A stretch of 64,000 nucleotides of DNA from Eumeta japonica (Eukaryota; Arthropoda; Insecta; Lepidoptera; Psychidae), in assembly GCA_005406025.1 (NCBI GenBank), contig BGZK01000544.1, positions 62,001 to 126,000 on the forward strand, written 5' to 3'. The position numbers were made by a program, and so were the translations under genes. The notes under the pieces were generated by a model that was not told the DNA's origin, searched no databases, and was given only the letters and a program-made list of their open reading frames with translations. Below, piece after piece: positions 26,000 through 37,440 of this stretch; the first letter of the stretch is position 1; each line of letters opens with the position of its first letter.

Positions 26000-27034
26000 C
26001 GAATCTATAACGGCGCGAGTGAAAGGCTCTCTTTTTGTTACGTTTTAGATGATGAACTTGGAAATGGCCTGGTTCTCCGTATTGATGACACCGTGGACGA
26101 AAAACTTTTTCTAGTTTTCTTTTCAAACCATCATCTTCTGTATTCCTCAGGATTCATGTCGAGCTGTTACGACTTGGAGTGGTTGGCCACTGAATCCGTA
26201 ACGTCTTTAGGATATTGTAGTCGAACGGCTGCACGAATTTCCATATTCCGGATTCCATCTATGAAAGTTTTATAAGAATATTGTTCATAATTTCTGGCGT
26301 CACCGATTAATTGCCTTGCGTCCCAGTTTTTCTCACTCGAAGGCCACTGCTGCAAAGATTTGTTGTAGCACTGACCTTTTTCAGCTGAGCACGGAAAGCA
26401 TGTTCCAAGTCACCGTCGCTATACTGAGCTTCTAGTGCTTCCATTAGTCACTTTCACTTCACCTGATCTCTCAGTGCTTCGAGAACCGTAAAAGCACCAT
26501 CATCAAGGCCCAAGGTCATTGCTGTTTGAGCCTGTTGTTGGTTGCAGCCATTTGTCCTCATCACAGCCTCAAATTACAATTTTTATGAGAACCATGACGA
26601 AGTTCCATCGAATAGAGGCACTGAATTTTCTATCCATAGAATCATGGGTGGAAAAAGCAGCTACGAAGATTATTCTAAAAACCTTGCATACTAATCGATG
26701 AACAGTTTTTGGGACCTATACAACTTTCTTGTCATGGCTTTCAATTTTTATATTGTGGCTGTCAACCGATCATGAACATCGTTGATCTTTTGATTCAATC
26801 TAGCTAGCTATGTCATCTTCATAAGAGACATATTTACTTCCTCTCGAAGTCGAACCTTCTCAGCATTTCGGTGGGTCTATTCCTTAGCTTGTTTCTCTTG
26901 TTGATGAGTCTACTCCTTAATCTCCAAGAGCAGTTCAAATTAAGAATCGAAGCAGCCGACACCATCGGAGAAGCAGCACCATTCGGTACCTCTCCATCAT
27001 CCACCTGCTGGGCCGCAGTATGATTTCGCATCAT
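26000..27034 (-). pseudogene. gag polyprotein remnant
   Basis: The first piece (from about 27,034) reads VPNGAASPMVSAASILNL. After a frame change comes a coiled-coil-like Glu/Gln/Lys-rich stretch (THQQEKQAKE) interrupted by in-frame TAG codons. A second piece at 26,355-26,167 contains KTFIDGIRNMEIRAAVRL, resembling the FIDG-x-R-x-x-E-x-x-x-x-x-R-L segment of gypsy-type Gag capsid regions. Stops and frameshifts throughout show that it is dead. The plus-strand frame at 25,967-26,275 is its antisense shadow. Confidence 0.6.
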
Positions 27035-27061
27035 TCTTCCATCCTGTTAACTTTTTGGCAT

Positions 27062-27085
27062 CTCAATCCCACTTCTGACACCAAA
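27062..27085 (-). other. Primer-binding site complementary to tRNA-Leu
   Basis: The minus strand reads TGGTGTCAGAAGTGGGATT immediately downstream of the 5' LTR. The first TGG pairs with the tRNA CCA end and the next 16 nt match the acceptor/T-arm end of tRNA-Leu as I know it. Position and orientation agree with the LTRs and gag. Confidence 0.7.
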
Positions 27086-27339
27086 TATTACGAAATTACC
27101 CGATCGAGAGTACGAAGAATGAGATTAAATGGAAGAAAAAAATTTTAAAAATCAGGAAAAAATTGTTCAATCTGAAATATACCCCTTCATTGTTGTTGAT
27201 CACGCATAACTTATGAACGCTTCGACCGCAGAAATAAAATTCAATTCTTGTGCTTTATGTTTCAATATTTATATCCGCTGACTGGCCGTCCAGAAACTTT
27301 GTGAATCATCCGGAATAAATAAATGGTAAAAATATTACA
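27086..27339 (-). repeat. 5' LTR (right copy)
   Basis: Partner of the left LTR. The minus strand begins TGTAATATTTTTACC at 27,339, a canonical TG start. Its other end, near 27,086, lies within a few bases of the tRNA-Leu primer-binding site. Confidence 0.65.
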
Positions 27340-28300
27340 TCATACATAACTAAACAAGTTATATTGATACTTGAAATTTTTACCCCACAAAATAAATCCA
27401 TTTCCAAATAAAGTCTTAACAAACATTAAGAGCGCCGACGCCACGTGGTGAGTTGTTTACGAATAGATAATTCTATTCTCGGATATTTTTATAGAGGTAT
27501 TTTTTTTTTGCTTGCAACTATGCTTGCAATCATATTAAAATACTTTTCAAAAAATATTAATGGTAAATCTCGGCCAATGCCATCCATAAATTTCACTATA
27601 CTCGTAGTAAGCCTTTTTTTACTAGCTTCTATATTTTTTTTACTATATATTTATAGCAACTTAGGTTGTATAACATTTCTAAGAAAATTATATTAGAAAA
27701 TAAATGATTTTATATGAATAAGATACAATGGTATTGTAATAAATGCTCATATTTGGAAGCCAATGATATGTTATTACATGAAATTGTGAGCAATTTTCTC
27801 TCATACTTTAAATGGTTTGCCAACGTCGATGCTTTCCGCTTACTAAATATTCATTCGAGCGCAGCGGAATTGCAACTGACTCCTTAATATTTAAGTTTAG
27901 TTTTAATACTTCATATTTAGTTGTACTTAATTTCTAATAAAACTGTGCTAATATTTTTTCCTTTTATCTTTGTATTAGTTGAAAATTTAGATGCAAATTC
28001 TGCTCTGCAAATATAAATAAAAATGCTAAAATGGAATACAAAAGAGTTGATAATTTAAAAATACAATATAATTCTTATTTTTATTATAGTACATTACAAA
28101 GCTTTCAATTTCTATCAATAATTCTGTACATTGACAAATAATTCTAAAACAATTTGCTGTTTATTAATATATTTTATAAGTGGTAAAATTTATTAATAAA
28201 GAAAGTCGTGGCACGCCACTAGTTTCACCATTTCCCTACCGAAATTTAGATTTACTTAATTTTCAGGATTGGCAACGGCAAAGTGCCTACTCATAAAAAT
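27340..28300. other. AT-rich DNA, no supported gene
   Basis: The 83-codon plus frame at 27,445-27,696 is hydrophobic (three stretches rich in Leu/Ile/Phe) but starts with a non-ATG codon and lies in low-complexity AT-rich DNA. It is not supported as a gene. Confidence 0.55.
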
Positions 28301-28309
28301 TTTTCATAT

Positions 28310-28615
28310 ACCCCGCTGATTACGAAAGTAATTCACTTAGAGGAAATTAGGCTCGCATTTGGGCTCCGCCGCCGTTAGCCCATAAAGTGCGGGCACATGT
28401 CTCGCGGCATGGCTAATCGGGGACATTAGCTGGAAGACACGGAAGGGGCTAAACGCTTAGTCGGGCTCCACTAAATGTAAAAAAGTAGAAAAATATAACG
28501 ACCCCCGAACACGCACGCGTAAACTTAGCCAAATTAAAAGTCAACTGCCGTAAACAAAGCGAAATTTACTATCGGATTGCTTAATTCGGGTCTGCGCCGT
28601 GTGCTACGGTTGTTC
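28310..28615. promoter_or_regulatory. GC-rich candidate conserved block
   Basis: GC-rich text (GGGCTCCGCCGCCGTTAGCC near 28,361; CATGTCTCGCGGCATGGC near 28,396) is mixed with GATTACGAAAGTAATTCAC and GCTAATCGGGGACATTAGC motifs rich in TAAT cores. No useful ORF. Its style matches the blocks near 9, 12.9 and 57.1 kb. Confidence 0.35.
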
Positions 28616-29600
28616 AGTATTTTTGGATATGTCCTATTGTAATTTGAAGAAATAGATACATCGTATTTTAGTTTTATATTTTATATTATAATTAAATTTT
28701 AATCATTACTCTATTGCGAATCCAAAATTAATTACTTTATTCTATATTCACAGATAGAGTTATGTTTGTATCTCTTTCTTCTTCCATCTCACTCGATTTA
28801 CGCATTTCTCAATGGCAACGATTGTATTTTAAGTAATAAATATTTGACACTTGTATTTAGTAGTGCTTTATGTATGTCCTACAGAAATAATTTTTGTAAG
28901 CGTTTCTTCCTTTTTCATTTAGTTCTGACCAACATACATCCTATTTTGTGTTAGGAATTCATACTAGCTATTTGCAGTAATAAAAGATGTAGTGAATCGA
29001 GGTTATTAATTATAGAATTACTAGTTGCATGTTCAAATAAAAAATATTAAATAAAATATTTAATAAGTTATTTAAGATCAGCATGTTGAAATAGATGTAT
29101 ATAAATATTTTTCTTGGCAGTTAAAAATAATAATAATTTATATATTCCACTGTACATGACTTAGATAAACAATCGATTATTTAGAGTTGAGGATTTGAAT
29201 TTGTGTCTCTTGCCTGTTGCACATATGCACATCTCGAAGTCAGCCAGGCTATCATTACGTCATTAAAGTAAAGCTTATTAAGTTGCTAATACAGATTTTT
29301 CGAATTAAAATCAACCTCTTTTTGATTACAAACCTTCATAGGTCCAAGAGTTGGCGAGTCAGTCTCTGTTTGATTCAGTCTAATTTCCCATGTTAAATTA
29401 TATTTAAGATAAAGATTAAAGATAAGTTATCCGTCTTGTAATTTTGAATATCACACATTATCTCGCACTCAGAGCGAATCACTTGCTTATACTCAGTTAA
29501 ATATATGATAGAAAACAGTTCACAGTGTAATCTTATCCTATGAGTTCACTCTGAGTTTCCAAAGATGTCGGCAGACACAGTTTATTTCTTGTTTCTCTGA
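28616..29600. other. AT-rich DNA, no supported gene
   Basis: Low-complexity sequence with a weakly recognisable dispersed-repeat piece near 29,335-29,375 (AGGTCCAAGAGTTGGCGAGTC, similar to the 34.1-kb repeat). No gene. Confidence 0.55.
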
Positions 29601-29614
29601 CATTTATCAATCGT

Positions 29615-30020
29615 TACTTACCAGCTTGTTGCTTTCGTGTAGTTAAAAGTTTATTGACTTGTCTGTTAGTTTCAACTAATAGACGTTTACTGTTGGACAC
29701 GAGCCTCTCCTTTAGATCTTCATGCGTACGATTGTGGCCCATCTTCAACCAATGGTGCCAGTGACATTTTTCAGTTCGCCAGTCCGACCTCCTGAGTCGA
29801 TCCACGCTTCGATGTCCTGTTTGTGGTCGCTACTGGGGAATCTTTCTTCTCCAGTAGTGATCAGTTTAACAAACGATGTAACCCGCCTATTTCCACTTCA
29901 ACTTGGTGGTTCTATGAGCTATGTTAATTACTCTGGTACTTCTGCGGAATTTCTCCTTTCGAATTTTAGTCCCAGAGAAACTTTGAACATAGCTTTATCC
30001 GTCGCAGATTAAGGGATTAT
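29615..30020 (-). pseudogene. C-terminal part of an RTE-type LINE ORF2
   Basis: One minus-strand frame gives AMFKVSL (near 29,990), then after a shift VINIAHRTTKLKWK, a stop where Trp is expected, AGYIVC, a stop where Arg is expected, TDHYWRRKIPQ, and TGHRSVDRLRRSDWRTE. This follows the tail of RTE-clade ORF2 proteins (TDIAHR-KLKWQWAGHI, RRTD-RW-R, RPRTGRRSVGRPP-RW). A further piece, GEARVQQ then a stop, matches the EAYVQQWTA end of such proteins. Several Trp/Arg/Gln codons have become stops. It is a heavily 5'-truncated dead copy. The plus-strand 96-codon frame here is its shadow. Confidence 0.75.
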
Positions 30021-30030
30021 GAATTTGACT

Positions 30031-33030
30031 ATAAGATCAACAGTAAGGATCTATGTCTGACATCAATACGTTATCGCTGGTACCTCGCACTATTAAAAAA
30101 TTTTGTCTTTAGACACTTATGTATATTGGATTCCAAGACGCCGCTTAATTTCCCGAGCACTGTGCAGTAAAGCAGACATCTTCGCGTAACCTCTTTATCT
30201 ATTTAAAATTAGACTTTTCCTTAATAGTCTAATTAAGTCCTAAATAATCTAAGTCCTTAATAGTAATAGACTAGTAAATTTATCGTATTTTTTTCGCGCT
30301 CTTTGTTCACACTCGTTCGCTTTGTTTCACTTTCGTTTATCTGCCATCATTCTCCTTTAGCCAAAACATCACAAAGTGATGCTTATACTTTATTAATTAC
30401 ATTTCTGAAAATGCATGGTTTACTTTTACAAATAAAATTTTACAAATAAAAGACATTAATAAAGTACTATTACTTTATTAATGTCTTTTATTTGCATTAA
30501 TTTAGTGGATCTTTAATTTTATAATTTTATTGGGTGACTCTTTCGCATTGTAACTTAACGAATTTTTTTTTTAGTAGTTAAGTTGTAGACATAAGCATAA
30601 AAAGTAAGAAGGATGCGTATCAAAAAAAAAACCTAGAAATATTCTTATTTTGTTATATTATTTACACAACGTGTTGTTATTTATTATTCAAAACTACAAA
30701 AATATATATATATTATCCATGTGGAAGCATAATAAAAGTTAAATTTTCTATTTTTGGAGAAGTAAGAATCAGTACAACCTCAAGAGGGTAGTATTGGTTA
30801 AAAGCATTAGTAACGCTTTTCACCAAGTGAAATCAGGAGTAACCGAAATCGATATTGATTACATATAAACTGACCAATGAGTTTTTAATTAAAATTAAAA
30901 CTCACGCTCCGTACCTCGAAATGCAGGTCCCGGACAGTGTCATCACATTGGTGACAGCGATAGTTAGGAGTTTCCAACTTGCAGTGGTTCAATGTGAAGA
31001 AATTAGTAGTGGGTTCAATGATCAAAGCCCATAGTCTGATAAAAAGACTGGAGGAAGGGCCAACCTCGGTAGTGAAGTTATTAAAAATATTTATGATATG
31101 AATCCCAAGTGAAATCAAATGTTCCCACTTAAAAAGTACAACTTACTAATGTGGCTTTGCGCGAGAAAGAGTTCTATCATATTTAAATTTGTATTGACTA
31201 AAACGAGATAGAACATTTATTTTAGGCTAGGTAGGTACAGTAATCTAGTCTAATTTTGTTAAAAAAATATTTACTAGATAGGTTAAAATTAAATCTAAGA
31301 AAAAAATAATAATAACTAAACACTCGGTATAAAAGAGGAGGAGAAATTACAACAAAATATAGTGGCTTTATTGGTATATCTCATATAAAATGAATTAAGA
31401 AAATGCATATTTTGCTTTCAATGTTGTGAGTATAATACTTTTGATAAAATGACTAGAGCCATCATATTATAGTGTTAGAGTCATTTTTACAATTCACTCC
31501 CGAGAGTGTGCTAACTCTTAAGTAAACGAGCATACCCAACTTTGCATAGAGCTATTGCTGTTAATATACTTTAATAATGTTCTTGACGTATAAGCTAAAG
31601 TTTTACAAGAATATGAATCAAAATAGTTTTTTTTGGGTGGCGACAGAGATAGATGGGCAAGAGGTGAATATCGTATGTCTCAATCGATGTTCATACGAGT
31701 GAAACCACGCGCACTCTTAGTGGTAAATAACCCTAATTTGACTATAAACACGACGTCATTTGAGACAGTAAACGTTTTAGAAGCAGAAAAACAATAAAAA
31801 AAATAGGATGGCAGTAAACGGCCACCGATTACAAGCTCGCCCCGATGGACCTAGTTAGAGATTCACAAACGAGCACTGGAAAATAATTCTTAATACGACA
31901 TTGATTAGTCCGTGGACATGAAAGGCAACGTACATAATGACAATTTAAAGACTGTTAAAGGTCGATTTTATTATCGTATTGTATGCTTCTTGCGGAACTA
32001 TTAGCCCTTATGACAATAACGGATAATGACTACTCAGCACGCGACCGTTTTTCTTATCATGGCACCTTAATACCAGCTGTTAGGCGACTGTTTCAGAAGT
32101 GCGGACACTTCAGAGCAGGTTCTTCTTCGTCGTAGTTGTTCTAAAGTTTATTTTACATAGCGCATCTGATGCGTGAAAATGTAAAAAGAGAAAGGAAACG
32201 TATATTGAATGTATACCTGGTTCAATCTGAATGTCATTAGAAAATCAAAAACTAAGAAAATTAGCAACTTATTTTTATTATTTTTGTCCCTTCAATTAGT
32301 ATCCACTGAGAGAAACGCTTTACCCACAAACACTATTAAGGATCGCTTCGACGACCTTGTCATATGCATTATGCAGCCACTGCCTCTTCCTCGTCTTAGA
32401 ACCACTTTCCTCGAAGATGTTTTTTTTTTTATTTTAGGAAATAAAAGGTCAGCTTTGTGAGACGGGTGCGACGGCCAAGCCTAATATACAAGTCAAACAG
32501 AAATAAGACAACAACAGTCGATGTCATGAAAAAGAATAGTTAAAACCTAATTAAATCTGATAAAATTTTGCATAATTTCACTATACATATTTGCAACGTA
32601 AATCTAATAGGGAAATATAATGATCGAGCCGTTTCTAGCGTTCTGTATTTAATAATTAATCGGTTCCTGAGAACCAAATTTAGACATTGGTGTAATGTCT
32701 AATTTAGAAATTATTGTGGCATTACGTAAAGATAACTTATCACCCCTATAATTGGGAAAACACCATAATAGCCAAGTATGAATCCTTTTTTCTTATAAAT
32801 TAACTACATCAGCTGCATTTAATAGTTATAATTTTTAGATTTAGATTGCAAATAATTTAAGAAATCGAGGTTCGTAGTTATTTCTGAGTTTTTCTGGATA
32901 ACTGAATAACTGAATTTCTGGAAATTCAGTTTCCAAAACCTATAATTACATATTTATAGGAAATTGTGGTTAACCTAAGAGTTTATATCTAAATCAGTTA
33001 GATAACCTAATCAAAGTTATTTTTATGATT
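30031..33030. other. AT-rich DNA with a hairpin, no supported gene
   Basis: It holds the 52-bp hairpin at 30,443-30,494 (separate entry). A somewhat less AT-rich stretch at about 31,640-32,130 may be conserved non-coding DNA. Frames at 30,885-31,118 (minus) and 32,209-32,460 (plus) show no domain. Confidence 0.55.
30443..30494. repeat. Perfect hairpin: 24-bp arms, 4-nt loop
   Basis: Positions 30,443-30,466 and 30,471-30,494 are exact reverse complements around CTAT. The arms are AT-rich (beginning CAAATAAAAGACATTAAT). The perfect pairing implies recent formation or selection. It is shorter than a typical insect miRNA precursor, and an arm without mismatches is unusual for a miRNA. Confidence 0.95.
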
Positions 33031-33039
33031 TTATTATAA

Positions 33040-33400
33040 ATGTATGATTTTTAGATTTTTTCCTATGTTTATAGTATAAGATGGTATTACTTACTAAAAT
33101 TTCATAGCTCTAGGCCAATGGAAAATACCCTATAAATTTTGATTCCCTTGAGAGTGTCAAAATATACATACGTTTTAAATTACCGTATCTTTTTTTCACA
33201 TTAATTTAAATAGTTTGATATTTTCACTACTTCAAGGAACTGTAGATATGAGTATATGGTTTTAATTTCATCTGGATACCTCTACGCGTTCCCGAGATAA
33301 AGGGTCGTGATCGACAGACGTACGGACTGACGCACGGAGAGCAAAGTGATCCTATAAGTGTTCCGTTTTTTTTGAGGTACGGAACTTTAAAAATGACAAA
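33040..33400 (+). repeat. Dispersed repeat ending in GGTACGGAAC-type tail
   Basis: The order of phrases (TCATAGCTCTAGGCCAATGG, ATTCCCTTGAGAG, GATCGACAGACGTACGGACT, AAGTGATCCTATAAGTGTTC, GAGGTACGGAAC) matches a dispersed repeat that I recognise from many lepidopteran genomes, probably the 3' region of a non-LTR retrotransposon. A related tail lies at 59.21-59.33 kb. No coding sequence remains. Confidence 0.5.
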
Positions 33401-34019
33401 ACTTAAGACCAAAATGTATATTATTCTACAATGAGATTAGCGATATGAAAGGTAAAGAAGCAGAATAACCGTGATGAAGAGCGAAAACGATAATGATGTC
33501 GGCGAAACCACAACCCCCGTTAGCTTTAACACAACTTATGACATCAATTCCTTCAGCTTAGAACTAAAAACGGACTACTCAAATTACTGAATACGTGTGT
33601 ACGAGGAATAATGGGAACTACCTTTGGTCCACAATACAATTCTTTGTCTGTGGACAAAGATCGAAGGAAACATGCCCTATTATCTAAGTATACTTCCAGC
33701 AAGATAACCTGTGAAAACCGCATTCAATTCCGTGCGGCAGTTTCTTCTTGTTCCCTGAACAGACAAGCAAGCCGACAGAGAAAACTCTTATTACATGTAT
33801 AAACCCTAGTTCACAAAAAACTTGAATCTCACCCCAAATTGAATGTCATTTTCGTAATCGACTTCCAGAAAAAACTTGAACAACAACACTCTTAACCGGT
33901 TTAGCACTATTTTCACTCTATAAGGCATTGAATTAGAAATCTCAAAATATGTATTTGCTTATTTTCGTTTTTAGAAGTATTTTTACCAAGTTTCGAGTCG
34001 AAATATCTATTTAATATTA
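33401..34019. other. AT-rich DNA, no supported gene
   Basis: The 63-codon frame at 33,611-33,802 has no domain. Nothing else recognisable. Confidence 0.55.
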
Positions 34020-34195
34020 AAACTTTGAACTCCCATTTTACGCCTTTCAGGGTTGAATTTCAAAAGTTTCTTCCTTATTACTTATCTACATCCTAAAGGG
34101 AACCTCTGTGTAAAATTTCAGCTTTCTAGGTCCAAGGGTTTGGGCTGGGCGTTGGTAAGTCTATGAGTCAGTCAGTCAGGATTTTGTTTATATTT
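34020..34195 (-). repeat. Dispersed repeat, minus-oriented copy
   Basis: Read on the minus strand it runs CTGACTGACTGAC..., CCCAGCCCAAACCCTTGG, GCTGAAATTTTACACAGAG, GTTCCCTTTAGGATGTAG, GAAATTCAACCCTGAAAGG. This is a repeat common in Lepidoptera. A plus-oriented copy is at 35,285-35,475. Together they form a diverged inverted pair about 1.1 kb apart. Confidence 0.5.
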
Positions 34196-35284
34196 TATGC
34201 ATAAGATGATCAAATTACAGTACATATAGTTCACAATGTTGACAGGAATAGAAATAACCATCGGAATCTCAATCAGGAGGCCGACATCTTCACCGAGACC
34301 ATAATCGGTCAAGAGATTGAAATTTAATTTGTTCCACGTTTACACGAACAAAACCATCAACTTAGTACTTTAGCAAAAACGTACAATCGCTGAAGACAAG
34401 TACAAAATTTTCGTACAGGCAACTACCTAAAGTTCAGTGGTCTCTCGGCTACATGCAAACTTACGTTATAGCTGACGTCTATTACTCTTAATATGAATTG
34501 ATGGGGTAGCTTCTGCCAGTACACTTTTCCTAATAAGAGCAATTCTTCAAGCGTAAAATATTAAAACAAAATATACAATATGGTTAGTTACTTCACAATT
34601 GCTTTGTATAAAACATTCGTTTTATAGAATCTTTAATTAATCGTCAAAACTTTTTTTGATAAAGTTGTTTTAATTTATTGAACGCTTTCAAAAAAAAAAA
34701 GAGGTTTTATATTAAGGGTACTACACTATGTATATTCACAGATTGCTCAGAAACGATTTGATAGATTTCAATCTTCGGTGCTCTGTTGAAAGCATATTTG
34801 TGTACATATTTCATATATTTTTTCTAGGCACAATGTTCTATATCGACAATTAAAAGAAAATAACATTTTTAAAGAATTGTCATCGATGGTTGTATTTCAA
34901 GGTTTTTTTTGTTATTCTTGAAAAAGGTCGTAGCTGATTTACATAGATTATATTGAGTTATAATTACAAAAATTCCACAACAATATCTTGTTTGCTATAT
35001 AGGAATCGGGTAAACTATTTGTCATTTATATAGTAAAGCAACATACATTGCTACTCATTTACTCACCACTTTCTGCCATTTTTGGTAGAGTCGAGAAAAA
35101 AGTTCAAAAGCGTAAAGATTTTGGCAAATATGAATGAATAGGCAAGTTGATAACAAAGATCTTATAGTTTCATTAGTCTCCCCGAATAAAAATGTAGAGA
35201 CCCGAGTAACACCATCGTAAAATTTAGAATCGGAACAGATTTTAAGTTTCCGAATTACTAAAGTCAAGAAACGGCCTGGTCAAA
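34196..35284. other. AT-rich DNA between two inverted repeat copies
   Basis: No supported gene. The 70-codon minus frame at 35,055-35,267 has no domain. Confidence 0.55.
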
Positions 35285-35475
35285 CATTTATACATATAAA
35301 GGGAGAAACTGACTGATTGACGAACGCACAGATGAAACTGCTGGTCCACAAACATCAAAATTTACAAAGGCCTTCTTTTATTATGTACTCGAGCAATCAC
35401 TAAGGAGGGTTTACGGAAATACTATCCACAGTGGTGAAATTTGTATAAAAGTACCATTGCTTTTGAATTTAAATT
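35285..35475 (+). repeat. Dispersed repeat, plus-oriented copy
   Basis: It begins TATAAAGGGAGAAACTGACT, continues AACGCACAGATGAAACTGCT and later CTAAGGAGGGTTTACGG and GTGGTGAAATTTGTATAAAA. It is related to the minus-oriented copy at 34,020-34,195. Confidence 0.5.
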
Positions 35476-36860
35476 TAAGAAAATTGGTATTAGTTTATTA
35501 AAAAACACACGTATTTTAGGATTTTAAATAACTCAACCTTAGCAACTCAAAAGTTTTGCTGGACTGTAATTGTTATTAAGTTAGACTCATAAAAATTGAT
35601 ATTATTACAGATGAAAAATTATTGTTTCAATGTTTTAAGAAACGTGATCCTTTATTAGTTGTAACTGAACGTAAAACATTGGTTAAAATAAGTTATGTTA
35701 TTTATATTTATTATTTGTATTATATTATATATTATATTGTATATATTAATATTTGTATTATATTAAATGGTTAATTTTTATATCGGTGACAAATAAAGAA
35801 ATAATAATAATCGATATACATAAGTACAAAACCTGGTATTGTGTCAAAAGGATTTTAAGTGATGAGAGCTAAAATAATTCCTATCAGTAAACTTTTAGTT
35901 GGCTCAAATTTCAAAGAAAATTTATCATTTTACGTAATAGAATTTAAAAGGGAATTTTTTTAAGTTTTATAATATCTGATGAAAATGGAAGGGTGACAAT
36001 AGTAGTTCTGGGATGGTTATCTAAAAAAATATAAAAACTCAAACCAGATTAATATTTTTCACTTATAGATTTCTGCTGAAGTAATCTTAAATTTGTAAAT
36101 AGCATATCGACATGAATAACTTTTTTTATTTATAAACACCGTGGAAATCTTCTCATAATTGACAACTGTTAAATCTGACGGCCATTAACCGCACCATTCC
36201 AGTTCAATTGTGTACGAACTGATTGGCGAACAATTATCAGTCATTTGTGTCTCGTGCTGATCGCATGACGTCAATGTACCCGCATCCAGTAGATGCAGTT
36301 AGAAATTAAACCTGGCATTAGAATTTAACAGACTATTTAACCTAAGATGAAAAAATATTCTACGTTTATTTTATTTCATCGTACATTAAAGTTACATTGA
36401 CTGATGTAATTATATTTAACTTCAAATATTATTCCAATTAAATATGGCTTTTAAAATGTGTAAAATGTATTCTTATTTGATATAAAATATATTTCATTGT
36501 AATGAATATTCTTAGTGTTTTATAATATAATACTGTGGTAATTTCTAGTCTCAAAGTTAGAAAAGCGTCTGAATTCAAAAGAAATTATCAGGAAATTTAC
36601 TGATTACCAAGGGATATAATAACAAATATCTAATTACTTTATGTTGATAATACTGAGATCAGCAAATGAATAATAATCTATTAGCAGTTGCCATTGCATA
36701 TTCGTCTACTCATCCTGTCGATTGCAACACGTCAAGTTGAACGAGACATCCCTGATTAAATCTATGAATAAAATAATATAACTTAATAATATTTATAATA
36801 CCGATAGCACCAAACTCCAAATTTCCTTTGAAAATGATGCACTTGCTGCTTTATCTCCAG
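35476..36860. other. AT-rich DNA with a possible small regulatory patch
   Basis: TA-rich microsatellite-like text lies at about 35,700-35,790. A patch at 36,170-36,300 is less AT-rich and contains a perfect CRE (36,266-36,273) and several ATTA/CAATTG-like cores. No gene. Confidence 0.5.
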
Positions 36861-36876
36861 TCATCCAGATCATAAT

Positions 36877-37440
36877 ATGCCGAAGCCTCCTGGTAGACAG
36901 TGCACCTGGGATGAAATAGGTAATAAAGCCACTCTTAAGCTGCTATTAGAAGAAGGGCCCAATGCTACTAATAAAGCTAGGCTGAGGGCTACTCTTATGT
37001 CAGAATTTGGAGCAGCGTTCCATGCGCTACCTTCACCAAACTTTAGCACATTACTAGACGCCAACTCTCTTCGGGTGGCTGTGACACTTCGGTCGGGCTG
37101 CAATGTCTGCGAACCTCACTTATGCATTTGTGGCTCAACCGTAGAGGCTAATGGCTATCATGGGCTAAATTGTCAACGTAGCTCTTGTAGATTTCCGCGC
37201 CACCATGCCCTCCATGATACTATCCGGCGGGCACTGATCTCTGCCAACGTTCTATATACGCTTGAGCTTCCTGGTTTTAGCCGCTTGAATGGTAAGCGAT
37301 GTGATGGATTAACATTAATCCTTTGGCACAGATGGCGCTGCTTAATTTGAGATGCCACATGTTTCAACATATTCGCAAAGTCCCATCTAAATAATACCTC
37401 AAGAGCAGCAACCTCCGGGGCCATGATGCAGTGACGCAAA
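36877..37440 (+). pseudogene. C-terminal fragment of a reverse-transcriptase polyprotein
   Basis: A 157-codon frame, then a TGA at 37,348-37,350 where related proteins have Trp. The same frame then continues DATCFNIFAKSHLNNTSRAA. I recognise the order NKARLRA, FSTLLDANSLRVAVTLRSG, a Cys/His cluster (C75, C78, H81, C83, C85, H95, C99), RFPRHH-ALHD, and KRCDG-x-TL-x-x-W. This is the tail found in retroelement-type reverse-transcriptase proteins of insects, molluscs and cnidarians. The Cys/His cluster probably binds zinc. The expected RPDG is RCDG here. The reverse transcriptase part is missing, so this is a truncated dead fragment. The exact clade is not certain. Confidence 0.6.

Larger units (their letters stand above)
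25602..27339 (-). mobile_element. Decayed gag-only LTR retrotransposon (Ty3/gypsy-like)
   Basis: Two direct repeats of about 250-275 bp (25,602-25,875 and 27,086-27,339) flank a degenerate gag on the minus strand. Both share the string CTGGCCGTCCAGAA and surrounding text. Just inside the right-hand (5') LTR the minus strand reads TGGTGTCAGAAGTGGGATT, which I recognise as complementary to the 3' end of tRNA-Leu plus CCA, a primer-binding site used by some gypsy elements. The internal region is only about 1.2 kb, contains gag remnants and lacks protease, reverse transcriptase and integrase. The element is therefore non-autonomous by deletion. LTR divergence is visible by eye, so the insertion is old. 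Confidence 0.7.

Noticed and set aside
25967..26275. 102-codon plus-strand ORF
   Set aside because: Antisense shadow of the gag remnant.
27445..27696. Hydrophobic 83-codon ORF as a membrane protein
   Set aside because: Non-ATG start and low-complexity AT-rich composition; hydrophobicity is expected from T-rich codons.
29722..30012. 96-codon plus-strand ORF
   Set aside because: Antisense shadow of the RTE LINE remnant.
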